Made by a program: the position numbers and the translations under genes. From contig CM044877.1 in the NCBI GenBank assembly GCA_024500155.1, forward strand, positions 69,396,001 through 69,460,000: a DNA stretch of 64,000 nucleotides, written 5' to 3'. Below, one piece after another: positions 46,155 to 59,263 of this stretch (its first letter is position 1; every line of letters begins with the position of its first letter). The stretch comes from Chenopodium formosanum. Its lineage: Eukaryota; Streptophyta; Magnoliopsida; Caryophyllales; Amaranthaceae. The notes under the pieces were generated by a model that did not search any database, was not told the DNA's origin, and worked only from the letters and a program-made list of their open reading frames with translations.

Positions 46155-46763
46155 TAAAGTAAAGTGTGTAGTTTATATATTAATTTTTTAATAAGATGAA
46201 AAAACATAATAAATATGCTTGTAGTTGAATGTTGTTAAAAATGTGCAATTATATATGGATATATATATTGTATTGTAAAATAGTGTAAGTGAAAGTGATT
46301 TATTTTTTTTATTTTAAGTGGAAGTTATTTACCAAAAAAAAAAAAAAAAGAAAGGGTAGTTATTTTCCCCAAAAAAAAAAAAAAAAAAAAAAAAAAGAAA
46401 GAAAGATTGCACTAAATTGTAGGATTGGGGTTTTGGAGTGATGTGGTTAAAAGTTGGAAAAATGACTCTACAATTATAATATCTCTAAAATTTAAAAGTA
46501 AAGTAGGTAGTTTATATATTAATTTTTTAATAAGATGAAAAAACATAATAAATATGCTTGTAGTTGAATGTTGTTAAAAATGTGCAATTATATATGGAGA
46601 TATATATTGTATTGTAAAATAGTGTAAGTGAAAGTGATTTATTTTTTTATTTTAAGTGGAAGTTATTGACCAAAAAAAAAAAAAAAAGATTGCACCAAAT
46701 TGTAGGATTGGGGTTTTGGAGTGATGTGGTTAAAAGTTGGGAAAATGACTCTACAATTATAAT
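46155..46763. repeat. Tandem duplication, ~340-bp unit
   Basis: GTAGTTTATATATTAATTTT starts near 46,168 and again near 46,507; each copy ends GACTCTACAATTATAATA. The first copy has an extra A-rich segment (46,364-46,396). Confidence 0.9.
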
Positions 46764-46786
46764 ATAGATTTGTTTTTTGGAAAATT

Positions 46787-47160
46787 TGTTGGAATAAGAT
46801 AATGTCAGACAGTTTTTATGAATCAAAATAATAACTGTCAATGTTATCTATAAATTAAGATGGCATGGTTTCGTTTAGTAAATTAATTATTTCTTGATAT
46901 TTTTCCCTTTTCATTATTTTTCTCTCTGCTTCACATATTAAAACGTTCATGGAGATCAAAAAATTGGGTGTGTTTTTTGTTCTAGAAATAGGATAATCCT
47001 GGGTAAATTAGCGGATATCTCCAACAACACTTATAGTGGGGGCTAATACTATCCTAAGGACAGTGATTAGTATCACGTCCTATCTTACTGTATTACATAA
47101 TTATTTGTGCAGTGTGTAATTTTTACTCTTTTAATTGTTTTATATATTCTATTTCCAACA
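46787..47160 (+). repeat. LTR-like direct repeat, left copy
   Basis: Ends TGTTGG...CCAACA are perfect 6-bp inverted termini. It is more than 90% identical by eye to 58,883-59,261. About 16 bp to the left of both copies (TTTGTTTTTTGGAAAAT) are also shared. Only 20 bp separate it from the Copia gag ATG at 47,181, leaving no room for a normal primer-binding site. Confidence 0.7.
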
Positions 47161-47180
47161 ATCTTAGGATAATATTAAGT

Positions 47181-50100
47181 ATGGAGAATACCATGAAAAT
47201 AATTGGTCATGATGCAATCAAACTGGATCGTTTTGATGGAACCAACTTCCTACGTTTGAAAGAGAAGATGAAGTTTCTACTTACTACTCTGAAGATTTTC
47301 TACATACTGGATCCTAATTTGGCACCGCTACCAGACCCATCTGAGAATGACACTGATGGGGTAATTGCATAGCGCAAAAAACGCACTGAAGATGAAATGC
47401 TATGTCGTGGATACATTCTAAATTCGTTGTCAGATCGTCTATATGATCTTTACACTTTAGTTCAGTCTGCAAAGGAGATACGGAATTCATTGGAGCACAA
47501 ATATGATACAAAAAGACAAGGAGCAGATAAGTTTGTCTCTTTTAAATTCTTTGAATTTAACATAGTTGATAACTTGTCTATTCTTGATCAAGTGCATGAA
47601 TTTCTGATATTGATTTCAAAGTTTAAGGATTTAAACATTACTATTCCTGAGAAATTGATTGTTGGAGGAATTATTGCCAAATTACCACAATCCTGGAATG
47701 ATTACAGGAAGAAATTGCTGCGTACTACTGAGGAATTCACTTTGGAACAAATGCAAAAACACTTACGAATTGAAGAGGAAACTCGAAGTCGTGAGAAAAG
47801 TGTAAATGATGTATCAAGTTCTAAAGTGAATTATGTTACTCAGAACAAGCAGAAGGGTAAGAAAAGAAAGGCAAATAATGAAAATAAGTCTGATAATCAG
47901 AATTACAACAAGAAGAAAAGGAAGGACATATATGAAATTACTTGTTACAAGTGTGGTAACAAGGGACATGTTATCATTGCAATGTTGTTGAATAAGGTGC
48001 AAATGTTGTTGAAGAAAAGGAAAATGATATCATTGCAATGGTTTCTGATTTGCACATTGGAATGATCCAAGAGATGCATATGGCTGCTATCACTAAGATT
48101 GATGATTGGTGGTATGATTCCGGTGCAACCGCTAACATTTGCAATAATCGGGCTCTGTTCAAGGATTACATTGAGTTAGAAGAAGGTCATGAAATCTTGT
48201 TAGGAGATAATCATACTAACAAGGTTTAGGGTACGGGAAGTGTAGAATTACAATTCACTTCTGGAAAGAAAGTAATTTTGAAAAATGTGTTGTATGTTCC
48301 CGAGATTAGAAAGAACTTGGTGTCTGGTTATATGTTATGTAAAAAAGGCCTTAAGACAGTCATTGAATCTGAAAAAATAATAATGTCGAAGGCTGGTAGT
48401 TTCGTAGGAAAAGGATATGTACCTGATGGTATGTTTAAACTAAGTATCAATAAAGCTGAAAGTTCTAATTACTCTTGTGTGCAATTTTTTGATTTCAGTT
48501 TTAATGTTGTTGAATGTTCGAGTTTTAATCTTTGGCATAATCGATTGGGACATGTTAATTATCAAACAATGAAATTTATGAATAAAAATGGACTAATTTC
48601 ATATAATGATGAGCATAAAAATAAATGTGAAGTTTGTGTCCAATCGAAAATGAAGAAAAAACCTTTTCCAAAGGTGGACAGAAATTCTGAAATTTTAGAA
48701 CTTGTACATTCTGACATTTGTTAGTTAAATGGTGTTTTAACTAGAGGTGGAAATAGGTATTTTATTACTTTTATTGATGATTGTTATAAATTTACCTATG
48801 TCTATTTATTGAAATCAAAAGATCAAGCTTATGACATGTTCTTGATTTACAAAGCCATGGTTGAAACACAAAAGGGCAAGAAATTAAAAATCTTGCAAAG
48901 TGATAGAGGTGGGGAATATTTTCCTACTGAATTTACTTCATTTTGTGAGGATAATGGAATTGTACATCAAGTTAGTGCACCTTATAGACCTCAACAATTT
49001 AGGGTGGCTGAGAGGAAAAATGGAGTTTTAGGTGATATGGTGAATGCCATGATTGTTAACTCCAATTTACCTATGAATTTATGGGGTGAGGCTTTGCTAA
49101 CTCCAATTTACCTATGAATTCAAATGAACCAAGAAGAAGTGTTAGAGCTAGAAAGGAGAAGAATTTGGGACCGGCTTTCATTAACTCACAAGCAATTTCC
49201 TTTTTAGTGGAAGGAAATAGAGAAGTTGTTACCAATAAAATTCCTTTGATTCTTAATGTGGAAATTGAGAATGATGAACCAAAAACATTTCAAGAAGAAA
49301 TGACTTCTAGAAATGCAGCATTTTTGAAGGAGGCAATTAATGATGAGATGGAATCTTTAATAGCTAATAAAACTTGGGTCTTGTCAGATTTGCCTTCTGG
49401 TTCCAAACCTATAGGTTGCAAATGGATTTTTAAGGTAAAGAAGAATGTTGATGATGAGTCAATACAGATTTTCAAAGCTAGACTTGTTGGACAAGGATTT
49501 TCACAAAGAGAAGGCATAGACTATTTTGATACATATGCACCCGTGGCTAGAATTTCATCTATTAGGGTGCTATTAGCGTTAGCTTCTTTGTTTGGTTTGC
49601 ATGTTCACCAAATGGATGTTAAAACAGCATTTTTAAATGGAGATTTGGATGAGGAGGTGTACATGAAACAAACTGAAGGGTTTGTACTTCCTGGAAATGA
49701 GAACAAAGTTTACAAGTTGCTTAAATCATTGTATGGTTTAAAACAGGCTCCTAAGCAATGGCATGAAAATTTTGATTCTATAGTTTTATCTCATGGTTTT
49801 GTGCATAATTCTACAGATAGATGTAGATATTCTAAGTTTACAAAGGATTATGGTATCATTTTATGTCTTTATGTTGATGATATGCTGATTGGCATAAATG
49901 AAACCAAGGATTATTTAAGTTCATGCTTTAAGATGAAAGAGTTAAATGAAGTTGTTGGGTATCAAAGTTAAAAGAAATAGTGGGGGTTATTCTCTTAGTC
50001 AGTCTTATTATATTGAGAAAATGCTTAAGAAATTTGAGCATTTGAGTTTTAGAGAATTTAATACTCCATATGATACATCATGTAAACTTAGTAAGAATGA

Positions 50101-50794
50101 TGGAAAAGCTGTTGCGCAGTTGGAGTATGCTAGTGCAATAGGTAGCTTGATGTATGCTACTCATTGTACTAGACCGGATATTGCAATTGCTGTTTGCAAA
50201 CTCTCAAGGTTTACTAGCAATCCTAGTACAGATCATTGGTAAGCAATTGGTAGAGTATTTGGTTACTTGAAAAGAACTAAAAAATTTGTTTTGCATTATG
50301 GTAACTTTCCGGCTGTACTTGAGGGATACACTGATGCTAGTTGGATATCAAGAGATGGAGATAACAAATCCACAAGTGGTTGGATTTTTATGCTTGGTGG
50401 TGGTGCTGTTTCTTGGGCCTCAAAGAAACAAACATGTATAACTCATTCCACCATGGAGGCTGAATTTTTAGCCTTAGCAGCAGCAGGCAAAGAAGCAGAA
50501 TGGTTGAGAAATATGCTATTGGATATAAAGTTGTGGCCACAACCTATGCCATCCATTTCTTTGCACTGTGATAGTGAGGCAACATTGTCTAGAGCATATA
50601 ATAATATCTATAATGGAAAATCTAGACATATCAGTTTGAGACATCCTTACATAAGACAGTTAATATCCGACGGGATTATAACTGTAGTTTATGTGAGATC
50701 TTGTAAAAATTTGGCAGATCCTTTCACAAAGGGTCTTCCAAGGGATATGGTTTATGGAACAAGCCTAGAAATGGGCTTGAGACCATATGATTAA
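47181..50794 (+). pseudogene. Copia gag-pol polyprotein, decayed
   Basis: Domain order is Copia: gag (from ATG 47,181) with damaged zinc knuckle CYKCGNKGH; protease WWYDSGATANICNN (about 48,105); integrase with LWHNRLGHVNY, the HSD/FIDD and SDRGGEYF acids (about 48,550-49,100); reverse transcriptase with QMDVKTAFLNGDLDEEVYM and YVDDML (about 49,115-49,970); RNase H with GYTDASWISR, THSTMEAEFLAL and ADPFTKGLPRDM. Interruptions: TAG near 47,370, TAG near 48,226, TAG 48,722-48,724, a junction/deletion near 49,100 between integrase and reverse transcriptase, a frame change near 49,950 and TAA near 50,240. The element is not functional. Confidence 0.85.
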
Positions 50795-51258
50795 ATCAAC
50801 AACAATGGAAACCCAACCTTATTTTTGCGAGTACCCGTGATTAAAAGGTTCAATGTGGTAATAACAAATTGTTGATAATTGATTGGTTCGCAGTAAGATA
50901 TTTGTTTATTTAGTGCATGATTTAGGGTGAGTAATATACTCTTAATGGATTCTATGGTAATAGAATTCACCTATATTGATATAAGAAGTGGTGCCGCTTC
51001 TACCAAAAGTATGTGCTTAATCTTTTGGAAATATCTATGAATCTAGGAGAGCACATGGCCATAATAGTGCTACAAAGCTTATGAACTTTTAATGAAGTTT
51101 TTATTGTGTGTGTGGTTCTTCCGATTCTAACCTAAGGAATTTTTGCTCAAAAGCACTAAGCTGCCATTAATTTCGTTAGAAGTTTGAAAAACTTACACTA
51201 ATTGAAAGTTCAAATCGAAAGATACTTTCATTATGCACAATATGTTACATTTAAGACT

Positions 51259-51560
51259 AAGTGGGGGATTGTTGAAATAATACTAAATTGTATGAGCAGA
51301 GGGAACATTGTCCCACATGGTAAGGAAAGAGAAGATTGTACTAATGTATTCAAGTGCATGATTAAGTGGCTAATTGAATTAGACAGTTTGTCTTGGGCTA
51401 TACTACGTGAGTTAAATATATATAGTTAAGTGGCTATACATAATTAAGTGCATGATTAAGTGGCTATACATAATCTCCTTTCTCTCTCTAGAATTCTAGA
51501 GAATCTCTCTCTCTATCATTTTATGATCTTCCTTTGTGACCCTGGTTGTTTAACTTAACA
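51259..51560 (+). mobile_element. Copia polypurine tract and 3' LTR
   Basis: AAGTGGGGGA directly precedes TGTTGAAATAATACTAAATT at 51,270, the standard Copia junction. The LTR probably ends ...TTTAACTTAACA at 51,560. It contains a tandem GTGCATGATTAAGTGGCTA repeat (51,355-51,472). It differs from the 375-bp repeats at 46,787 and 58,883, so these belong to another element and the true 5' LTR of this Copia element is missing. Confidence 0.65.
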
Positions 51561-51579
51561 CTAACTCTTACTAAACACT

Positions 51580-53337
51580 ATGAACCGTGATCCTTCCTTC
51601 TTCCTTAACACAAGAAAAATGGGACCGATCTTTAGGCCAACCAAGGAGGAGGAGTTAACAGCCCTGAACGATAAAAGTATCATAGTATTAGGGAAATTTA
51701 AAGATTGGAGAGGAAGTGAATTCTCACAGGAGGAAATTTAGAGTTGGATTTATTCGTCATGGAGATTTAGAGGTCTAATCATAGTAGAGAAAGTTGATGG
51801 TCTGTTTCTGCTGAAATTCACAAGAGAGGATGATTGTAACTCGCTACTCAGATATGGGCATGGTAATTATAAGGGTGCGTTAATCCTGTTTAAGAGGTGC
51901 TTGATTGGTGATGCTCTTAGATCAATGAATTTTGATGGTGCGTATTTGTGGGTGCAAGTTGAGGGACTGCCTGTTCATTATAGCACAGTTTCAATTGCTA
52001 GCAGAGTCTTATCAAGAATTGGGCGAGTGCTCTGTTTTGATAGTGACTCTTTGAACCCTCCAGTGAGGGGAGCCTTTAGAGCAAAGGTCTGGCTGAGCCT
52101 CAACAGACCTCTCATCCCAGGTTTCTATTTTGAGTACGAACAGGGCAGCTTTGAATGGGTTGACATTAGATATGAGGGAGTGTTTGTGCTGTGTAGAGTC
52201 AGTGGGAGAATAGGCCATAAGGAGAAGTACTGCAGAATGCCTCCCCAGCAGAGAGGTAGAGAGTTCCAAGCTGCTATGTACGGGGCGTGTGACAAACAGG
52301 GCGAAATCAGAGTCGACCCGACTTACTTACCTCTGTACATTAGCAAAGTTATGGGCTTGAAGAGGGTGGAGAGAAATAGAACTTCGAAACTGAATCTAAT
52401 TGAGGTGGATGATTCGAGAGAAGAAAGAGGGGATAGTGGTTCGGAAATGGACTAGATCCCTGAATCACCTGAAAAGTCTGAAAAAAGTGAGTCGGAGGAG
52501 GACAAACAGAAGAAGGAAAGTGATGAGGAGGAGGATGGAAGCTGAAGTTCCTCGAATATGAGAGAAAAGACGGATGATGATGATAATGAGGATGGAGATG
52601 ATGAGGATAGTAATGGAGGCGATGACAGTGATGGCGGTGGAGGTGATGAAGGGGGAAGCAGGGGTAATGGGGGTGGTAATGGTGAGGGAAGTGGGGAGGG
52701 AGGGAGTGGACATGATAAGCGAGACAGAGATAATCAGGGAAGCAAGAGAAAGAGGGAGGATGAGGAGGGTGACCGGAGAACGCTTTTTGAAAGACGTGGA
52801 GTCAGGATTTCCTGTGTAATTTGCCCAAAAAGGAGGAGAGTGGGTGGCGCGTGTAACCCAAGTGCACTATGGGTGAGTGGAGGGAGTCAGATTTGTTTGA
52901 CTGGTTTAGGCTTCCGACCCTTTTTCCATATTATCCAAATAGGGTTTGGAGCACCACCTGGTTTGAGAAAACGAGCAAGGGAAGTCTTAGAATTTAATGA
53001 TTTTGCAAAAGGGAGCATTTTTCTGGAGGATGTCTGCAAAAAAAGAGGCAGAGTATTTATTTCTGAAAATGGAGTTATGAAGGGTGCAGAGCTGGAGAGC
53101 TACTCTATTTGGAGTAATAGGTATCCTTCTTTTAAGAGTGTTTTCCAGTTTTATTTGGAGCATTTAATCAGGAGTGCTTGCTCTTTGAATCTATTGGTGG
53201 ATCCACTTTATTCTCAGGTTATTCCCAAATGGTCCCCTACTTTGATCCAGGCATTATCCTTATACCCAGATAGTTTTTTCGTAATTCCTGACCACCTGAA
53301 CTGTCCAACTATAAAAAACTACCCTTTCTATTTTTAA
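51580..53337 (+). pseudogene. LINE ORF1: DUF4283-type RNA-binding protein, broken
   Basis: Probable start ATG at 51,580. One reading frame continues to 53,335 with stops at 51,739-51,741 (TAG), 52,453-52,455 (TAG) and about 52,543 (TGA). It carries LILFKRCLIGDALRSM, then LWVQVEGLPVHY, typical of the DUF4283 domain in plant L1 ORF1 proteins. A zinc knuckle has lost its second Cys (LCRVSGRIGHKEKYC). A long Asp/Glu/Gly-rich low-complexity segment follows (52,558-52,730). The product would coat LINE RNA. Confidence 0.75.
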
Positions 53338-53485
53338 AATCGCTGACTTTCCACATAAAGACACTCTTACTCCCTTTAATTGTTTAGTCCTCTTCTTTTA
53401 TGCTATTGTCCTTTTCAATTATCCTATTCTGAGCAACCAATATCTACCAACCAAACCATTCGTGTGCTTGTTACCCTTTTTAGCC

Positions 53486-54609
53486 ATGGAAAACTACCAA
53501 TCTTTGGCGGACATTTTGTTTAATGATGACTCGTCCTCGGAGTACTTGTCTGTGGCTTCGTCACCATCAACCCTTAGAGATAATGACAAGTTAGAAGACC
53601 ATCTTCTACCTGCAAGTCCAAAGACTCACTCCGTGGGTCAGGTCCCGGATTCACCGTTGCTAAGTTTTGCTCAAGCGCTTCTGGATCTGGGTTTATCGAG
53701 TAGTGACAGTGGAAGTGAAGTCCAAGAAGCAACCCAACAACAATTTTTTAGCCAGATTCGAAGGAAGGGGAAGCGTCGGGTAGTGGGCTATTCCATCCTA
53801 GTGATGAGCTAGGTAAGGTGATTGCACCCTATGTTAATCCTAGTATTGAACTGGACCCAATTTCTACTTTTGAGCCCAATGAAAATCCTTTCAAAAAGCC
53901 CAATGAAGAGCCCATCCTAAAACCCATTTGTGAGTCAATAAACCCTCCAAAAATTTTACCAACCATAGATCTCATTGCAGAGGAATACCCGAATCCACCG
54001 AACTCACCGGTAACATCACAAGCAACCGAACCCGTTTCTTCACCACCAATTCAACCTTTGTCGGATCTTGTGGTAGCCCAAATGAAGCGGATCCGTGATT
54101 TGCCTGGTGATCCAGCCCAATTGGAGACAGAGTTGGGTTCAAATGATGGAAAGAAGACAGCGAGACTGTTGGGCAAGGGGAAGGGAATTATGCTAAGCCC
54201 ATCTAGTCCAGTTAGGTCCAAGCCTAGTTTCCGATGAAATTTCAGCCCGGAGATTGTTGAAATTAGCTCTGAATCTGAGGAAGTTCTGGGTCATTTTGAC
54301 TTGAACGAAACTCCAACTTTGGATGAAGAAGAAGTCAGATTCGAGGTTCATGAGAAGGGGCGTAAAAGGAAGAAGTCAAGCGTGTGCAATAGGAAGAAGG
54401 GTATCAAGCTTGGTCTGTCTGGCGGTGATAGCATTGAGTCTTCAGAGGACATGCTTGATGGGGCTAGTAAAGCAAAGAAGGTGTTCAAGGGGAAAGCCAC
54501 AAGCGAAGGAAGAGGCTGGAAGTTCCAATTGCCAAGAGGAAGTCGTTGTTTCTGTGGATGCGTTAGGGGCGTGGTGGCTGGCCCGCAACAGCCACGAGGT
54601 GACAAATGA
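53486..54609 (+). pseudogene. LINE linker region between ORF1 and ORF2
   Basis: Open stretches 53,486-53,812, 53,818-54,237 and 54,301-54,609 are Ser/Pro/Glu-rich, with phrases such as FDLNETP and basic KKRKK-like segments. They look like the disordered C-terminal part of a second ORF1-type protein or an ORF2 N-terminal extension. The last stretch overlaps the ORF2 ATG at 54,606. No catalytic motif is seen. Confidence 0.45.
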
Positions 54610-57600
54610 AGCTTTGGAGTTGGAATTGCAGAGGGTTAGGGAACAAAGAGGCCTCTGCAATTCCCTCTATTAGGAATATGTGTAATAGGCTTAATCTAGA
54701 TGTGTGTATTCTTTCTGAAACTAAATGTAGTACTAGTAGTCTTATTTCTACTTTTGCTAATTTGGGATTTAGAAATCATTTTGGGGTAGACGCTTCAGCA
54801 GAAGCTTCGGGGGGGTTGTTTTTATGCTGGTCGTGTAATCTATCTGTACTTTTGTCTTCTCCTAGCACTATCTGTTGTAAAGTGCGGGATGAACTTAACA
54901 ATGTTATATATGTCTCGTTTGTGTATGGGTCGCCTTACTTAGAACAACGGAAAGCAGTTTGGAGTACTTTGGACAATTTCCTAAGTGCTCACCAGGGGCC
55001 TCATGTGCTAGTAGGCGATTTCAATCAAGTGGAATGGAGTAGCCAGAAACGAGGGGGAAGTGTTTTGATAAGGGGAGCATCCGACTTCACAAAATGGAGA
55101 ATTGATCATGGTCTTTTGGACATCCCTCATAAAGGAGTGGAATTTACTTGGACAAACAACAGGTTAGGAGAAGACAATGTTATGGAGAGACTTGATAGAG
55201 CCTACTGTAATTTATCATTTAGAGACATATTCTCTGATACTATGCTTTGGAACCTCCCTATTTTTATTTCTGATCATGGCCCTATAGTTCTGGACCTGAA
55301 GCCACAAAAGATTGAAAGGAAGAACCGACCATACAAAGTTGAAGCATGGTGCTTGAATGTTTTGGAAGCAAGGCAAGTTTTAGAGGATAGCTGGAAAGTA
55401 GAAGCTGGAGGTTCAAGGATGTACTCCTTGCAACAGAAAATCAAAAGGGCTCGCAGCGCGATGAAGAGATGGTGTTTGGATTACAGGGACGTTCATAGAA
55501 TTAATTGGGAGCAGATTCAGAGGACCCTTACAGAAGCTCAGCAGCCTGAAGAGCTAGAGGCTAATGTTGAACAGGAGAAACAATTGAGATCAATGCTGGA
55601 ACAGGAAGTGGTGATGAAGAATGTCTTCTGGAAGCAGCGGGCTAAAAGCAGGTGGGATCAGTTGGGGGACAGGACAACATCCTTTTTCTTCAGAGTTGTC
55701 AAAGGGAGAAAGCTGAGAAATGAGATCAGGGCCATTCAACTTACAGATGAGAGTTTGACTTGGAATCCCATAACCATTAAGCAGGAGTTTGTTAATCATT
55801 TCAAATCTATCTATTGCCAAGATACCATCCAGGACGGTGTTGATATAAACTGGGCCAGGGAGTGGTTTCAGCTTCTGCCGCAGCTCTCAGATACTCATAT
55901 AAGTCAACTAAGTGAAGGTTTCTCCATGGAAGAAGTTAAAAAGGCAGTCTTTGACATGAAGCCTCTTAAGGCTCCCGGGCCGGATGGGTGTCCCCCAGTA
56001 ATGTTTCAGAAATGTTGGAGCACGATGGGCAAGGACATCTTTGAAGCAGTTTAGAGTTTTTTCAATGGAGGTCATATCTTGAAGGAATGGAATAAAACTT
56101 TTATCTGCCTAATCCCGAAAGAGGTGAGTGCAAACAGGGTTGAGCTCTTCAGGCCGATCAGTTTGTGTAATACCATTTATAAGGTAATCTCAAAGTGTAT
56201 GGTAAACAGGTTGAAGCCTATCCTGGGGGAGTTGATTGGTGAGTTCCAAAACGCTTTTGTTCCGGGGAAACTCATGACGGATAGTGCTATGCTAGGCCAT
56301 GAGCTCATCCAGTATGTTAAAGGGAGAAGAAAGAGAGATGGGAACTTTGCAGGTGTCATGAAGGTTGACTTGAATAAAGCCTATGATAGGGTTCGATGGG
56401 ACTTCATTTTTAGCATCCTAAGGCATATGTCTTTCCCGGAAAGATGGATTCAGTGGGTGAACCAGTGCATAAAAATGGTTAGATATGCAATCTTGGTAAA
56501 TGGAGACCAGACTGAATGGTTTTACCCAAATGCGGGGCTTTGTCAATGTGATCCTTTATCGCCGTACCTTTTCATCCTCTGTATGGAGGTATTATCCAGG
56601 AGACTAGTTTCGCTGCAGAGTCAGAAAAGAGTTGTTGGCCTCAGAATTGCAAGACGAAGTCCAGATATCTCTCATTTGTTTTTTGCTAATGATGCCTTAA
56701 TGTTCTTTAAGCCAGGGGTGGAGGTGTGTAAAGAGCTTCGTCTAGCGTTAGATGAATTTTGCAATATGTCAGGGGAAATGATTAGTGCAAAGAAATCTTT
56801 TGTTATGTTCAGTACGAATACTCCATCAAGGTTTGTCAGAATCTTTAGAAAGGCTTTGGGGATGGTGAGTACAAATGCTTTTGGAAGTTATTTGGGTTTT
56901 CCAATGGAGGTAGATGGATGGAATCTCTCTCAATTCCAGGGACAGGTGGAGAAAATGATGCAGAGAATGCTTTTATGGAAGTATAGTTCTTTATCACAAG
57001 CTGGTAGACTGATCCTCATAAATGCAATATTGGTAGCTATGGCATCGCATATTCTTACTGTGTACTTGATGCCTAAGAAGATTCTAGGAAAAATAAGTTC
57101 ACTTTGCTTGAGATTCTTCTGGGCTGGAACAAATGATAAGAGGCCTATCTACTGGGTAAAGAATACAGTGCTCGAAAAGCAGAAATCTGAGGGCGGTCTG
57201 GGATTGAGAAATGTGGAGAAGCTTAATCAAGCTTTGCTAGCTAAGCAAGCATGGAGAATTAACAGGCATAGGGAATTGCTAGTTAGTAGGGTTTTAATTG
57301 GAAAGTATTGGGGCTCGCCAGTGGAAAAAGCTATCACGGGGAAGGTGCAACAGAGGTGCTCATGGTCGTTCAGGGGAATGATTAACGCAACTAGTCAAAT
57401 GACAGGAGCTTTCTGGTATAGAGTGGGAAATGGAAGAAATATTTGGATTGAGCGCGATAAGTGGACATCTGCAGGGCGGGTCTCACTGAAGCCAAAAATT
57501 AGAGAGGAAGAAAGGAATACATTCAAAAAAGGTAGCTGATCTCCTAAATGACAGGGGAGAATGGAAGGTTAGGGAGATCTGGAGCAACTTCAGTTTTGAG

Positions 57601-58682
57601 GATGCGAAGAAGATCCTTAGTACCACCCCGAATACAGAGGAAGAGGATGTTATTTTATGGGGGGAGAGTGGAAATGGGGAATATACTGTTAAATCTGGCT
57701 ACAAATGGTTGAGGGGGGAGATAGTAAAGGATGGGGAAGGTGCTTTCTAGAAGCAATACTGGAAATTACCTTTCAAATCGTCGTGGTTGTTGCTTGGATG
57801 GAAGATTATGCAGGGAGCGTGTAGTAGTAAGGTTGGGCTTAGAAGGCGGGGTGTAAATGTGGACCCCACTTGTGTTTTCTGCAACAGAAGCCAGGAGTCC
57901 ACGGAGCATCTTTTCAGAGACTGCCAGATTATTAGGAGGGTATGGGCGAGCAGTCAACTGGGCATCAGAGTTACCGCAAATCAGCCTAGTATCAAGGACT
58001 AGCTTAAGAATCTTTTGAGATATGGCATGAAGACTAGTTCTGAAAACCCAGCTCTTGTTGGGTCTCTGCTTTCAATTATATGGAGTACGTGGATATACAG
58101 AAATGACATCATTTTCAGAGGAATTGCTTGCTGCCTGCTAGGCTTATGGAGCTCTGTAATGAAAACATGGCAGCTGCAAGTAAATGCCAAAGACTAAAAA
58201 TGGGTGGTAATCAGGAAGCACGAGAAGGAGAAGTAGAAAAGGAGGAGCTGAACTACTGGCACCGAGGGACACATGACTCACAGCAAGTAGCCATAGTGGC
58301 TGTGGATGGGGCATGGAAGAGGAGGTGTGGAAGACTCGATGAAGCTGCAGTAGGATGGGTAATGGAAAAGGAAGGAGTGGTGGTTAGAGAAGGAAGCAAT
58401 CGGGTGTTAGGGTCTTCAGCCATGCACTGTGAACTTCTAGCCATTAAGGAAGGGCTGTTACAAGCATCGACCGAGTTCGGACAAGTTGAGATCAGGACGG
58501 ATTGTAAGCTAGCGGTCAGAGCGTTTAGCGACTCTCTATCAGCCCCAAAGGACATGCAGAATCTTATCAAGGATATCCTTTCGATTAGTTTTAAATTTTC
58601 ATATTTTTGTTGCTGTTATGTACCGCGGAGTGCGACTGCCAGAGCCCATGACCTGGCTGTTAAAGCTAGGAAAGGGGGGTAG
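54606..58682 (+). pseudogene. LINE (L1-type) ORF2: endonuclease, reverse transcriptase and RNase H, decayed
   Basis: The endonuclease at the start is complete by motif: LWSWNCRGLGNKE, ILSETK, ASGGLFLCW, VSFVYGSP, LVGDFNQVEW and ISDHGPIVL. Reverse transcriptase: FRPISLCNTIYKVISK, VDLNKAYDRVRWDF, GLCQCDPLSPYLF and a mutated active site FANDALMF (family FADD/YADD, first Asp replaced by Asn). zf-RVT: PTCVFCNRSQESTEHLFRDC. RNase H: VDGAWKRR, AMHCELLAIKEGL and RTDCKLAV. Breaks: TAG 56,052-56,054, a frame change near 57,525, TAG near 57,748, TAG near 58,000 and a frame change before RNase H. Plant L1 elements with a C-terminal RNase H are known. Confidence 0.9.
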
Positions 58683-58722
58683 ATGGTAGTCGAGGGGTGT
58701 ATCCTGTTTGTTTCCCAGCTGT

Positions 58723-58726
58723 CAAA

Positions 58727-58780
<54 letters not shown>
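58723..58780 (+). repeat. LINE poly(A) tail followed by (TA)n
   Basis: An A run of about 21 (58,723-58,743) marks the LINE 3' end about 40 bp after the ORF2 stop. It is followed by an 18-unit TA microsatellite. No target duplication was found. Confidence 0.8.
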
Positions 58781-58784
<4 letters not shown>

Positions 58785-58882
58785 CTTATATATCTAAAGT
58801 CATAGCATAGCATTTAGCACTTGGCACATTGGCATTATCATTAAAAACAAATAAATTACGTTTATTTGTTTTTTGGAAAATC

Positions 58883-59261
58883 TGTTGGAATAAGATAATG
58901 TCAGGCAGTTTTTATGAATCAAAATAATAACTGTCGTTGTTATCTATAAATTAAGATGGCATGGTTTCGTTTAGTAAATTAATTATTTCTTGATATTTTT
59001 CCCTTATCATTATTTTTCTCTCTGCTTCACATATTAAAACGTTCATGGAGATTAAAAAAAATTGGGTGTTTTTTTTTGTTGTAGAAATAGGATAATCCTA
59101 GGGGTAAATTAGCGGATATCTCCAACAACACTTATAGTGGGGGCTAATATTATCCTAAGGACAGTGATTAGTATCACATCCTATCTTACTGTATTACATA
59201 ATTATTTGTGCAGTGTGTAATTTTTACTCTTTTAATTGTTTTATATACTCTATTTCTAACA
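58883..59261 (+). repeat. LTR-like direct repeat, right copy
   Basis: TGTTGG...CTAACA, partner of 46,787-47,160. Its last bases (TTTCTAACAG) also form a good splice acceptor for the possible exon at 59,264. Confidence 0.7.
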
Positions 59262-59263
59262 GA

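Noticed and set aside
49114..49971. A separate gene encoding a 285-residue reverse transcriptase
   Set aside because: It continues the Copia polyprotein directly after the integrase remnant and is followed by Copia RNase H in another frame, so it is part of one decayed element.
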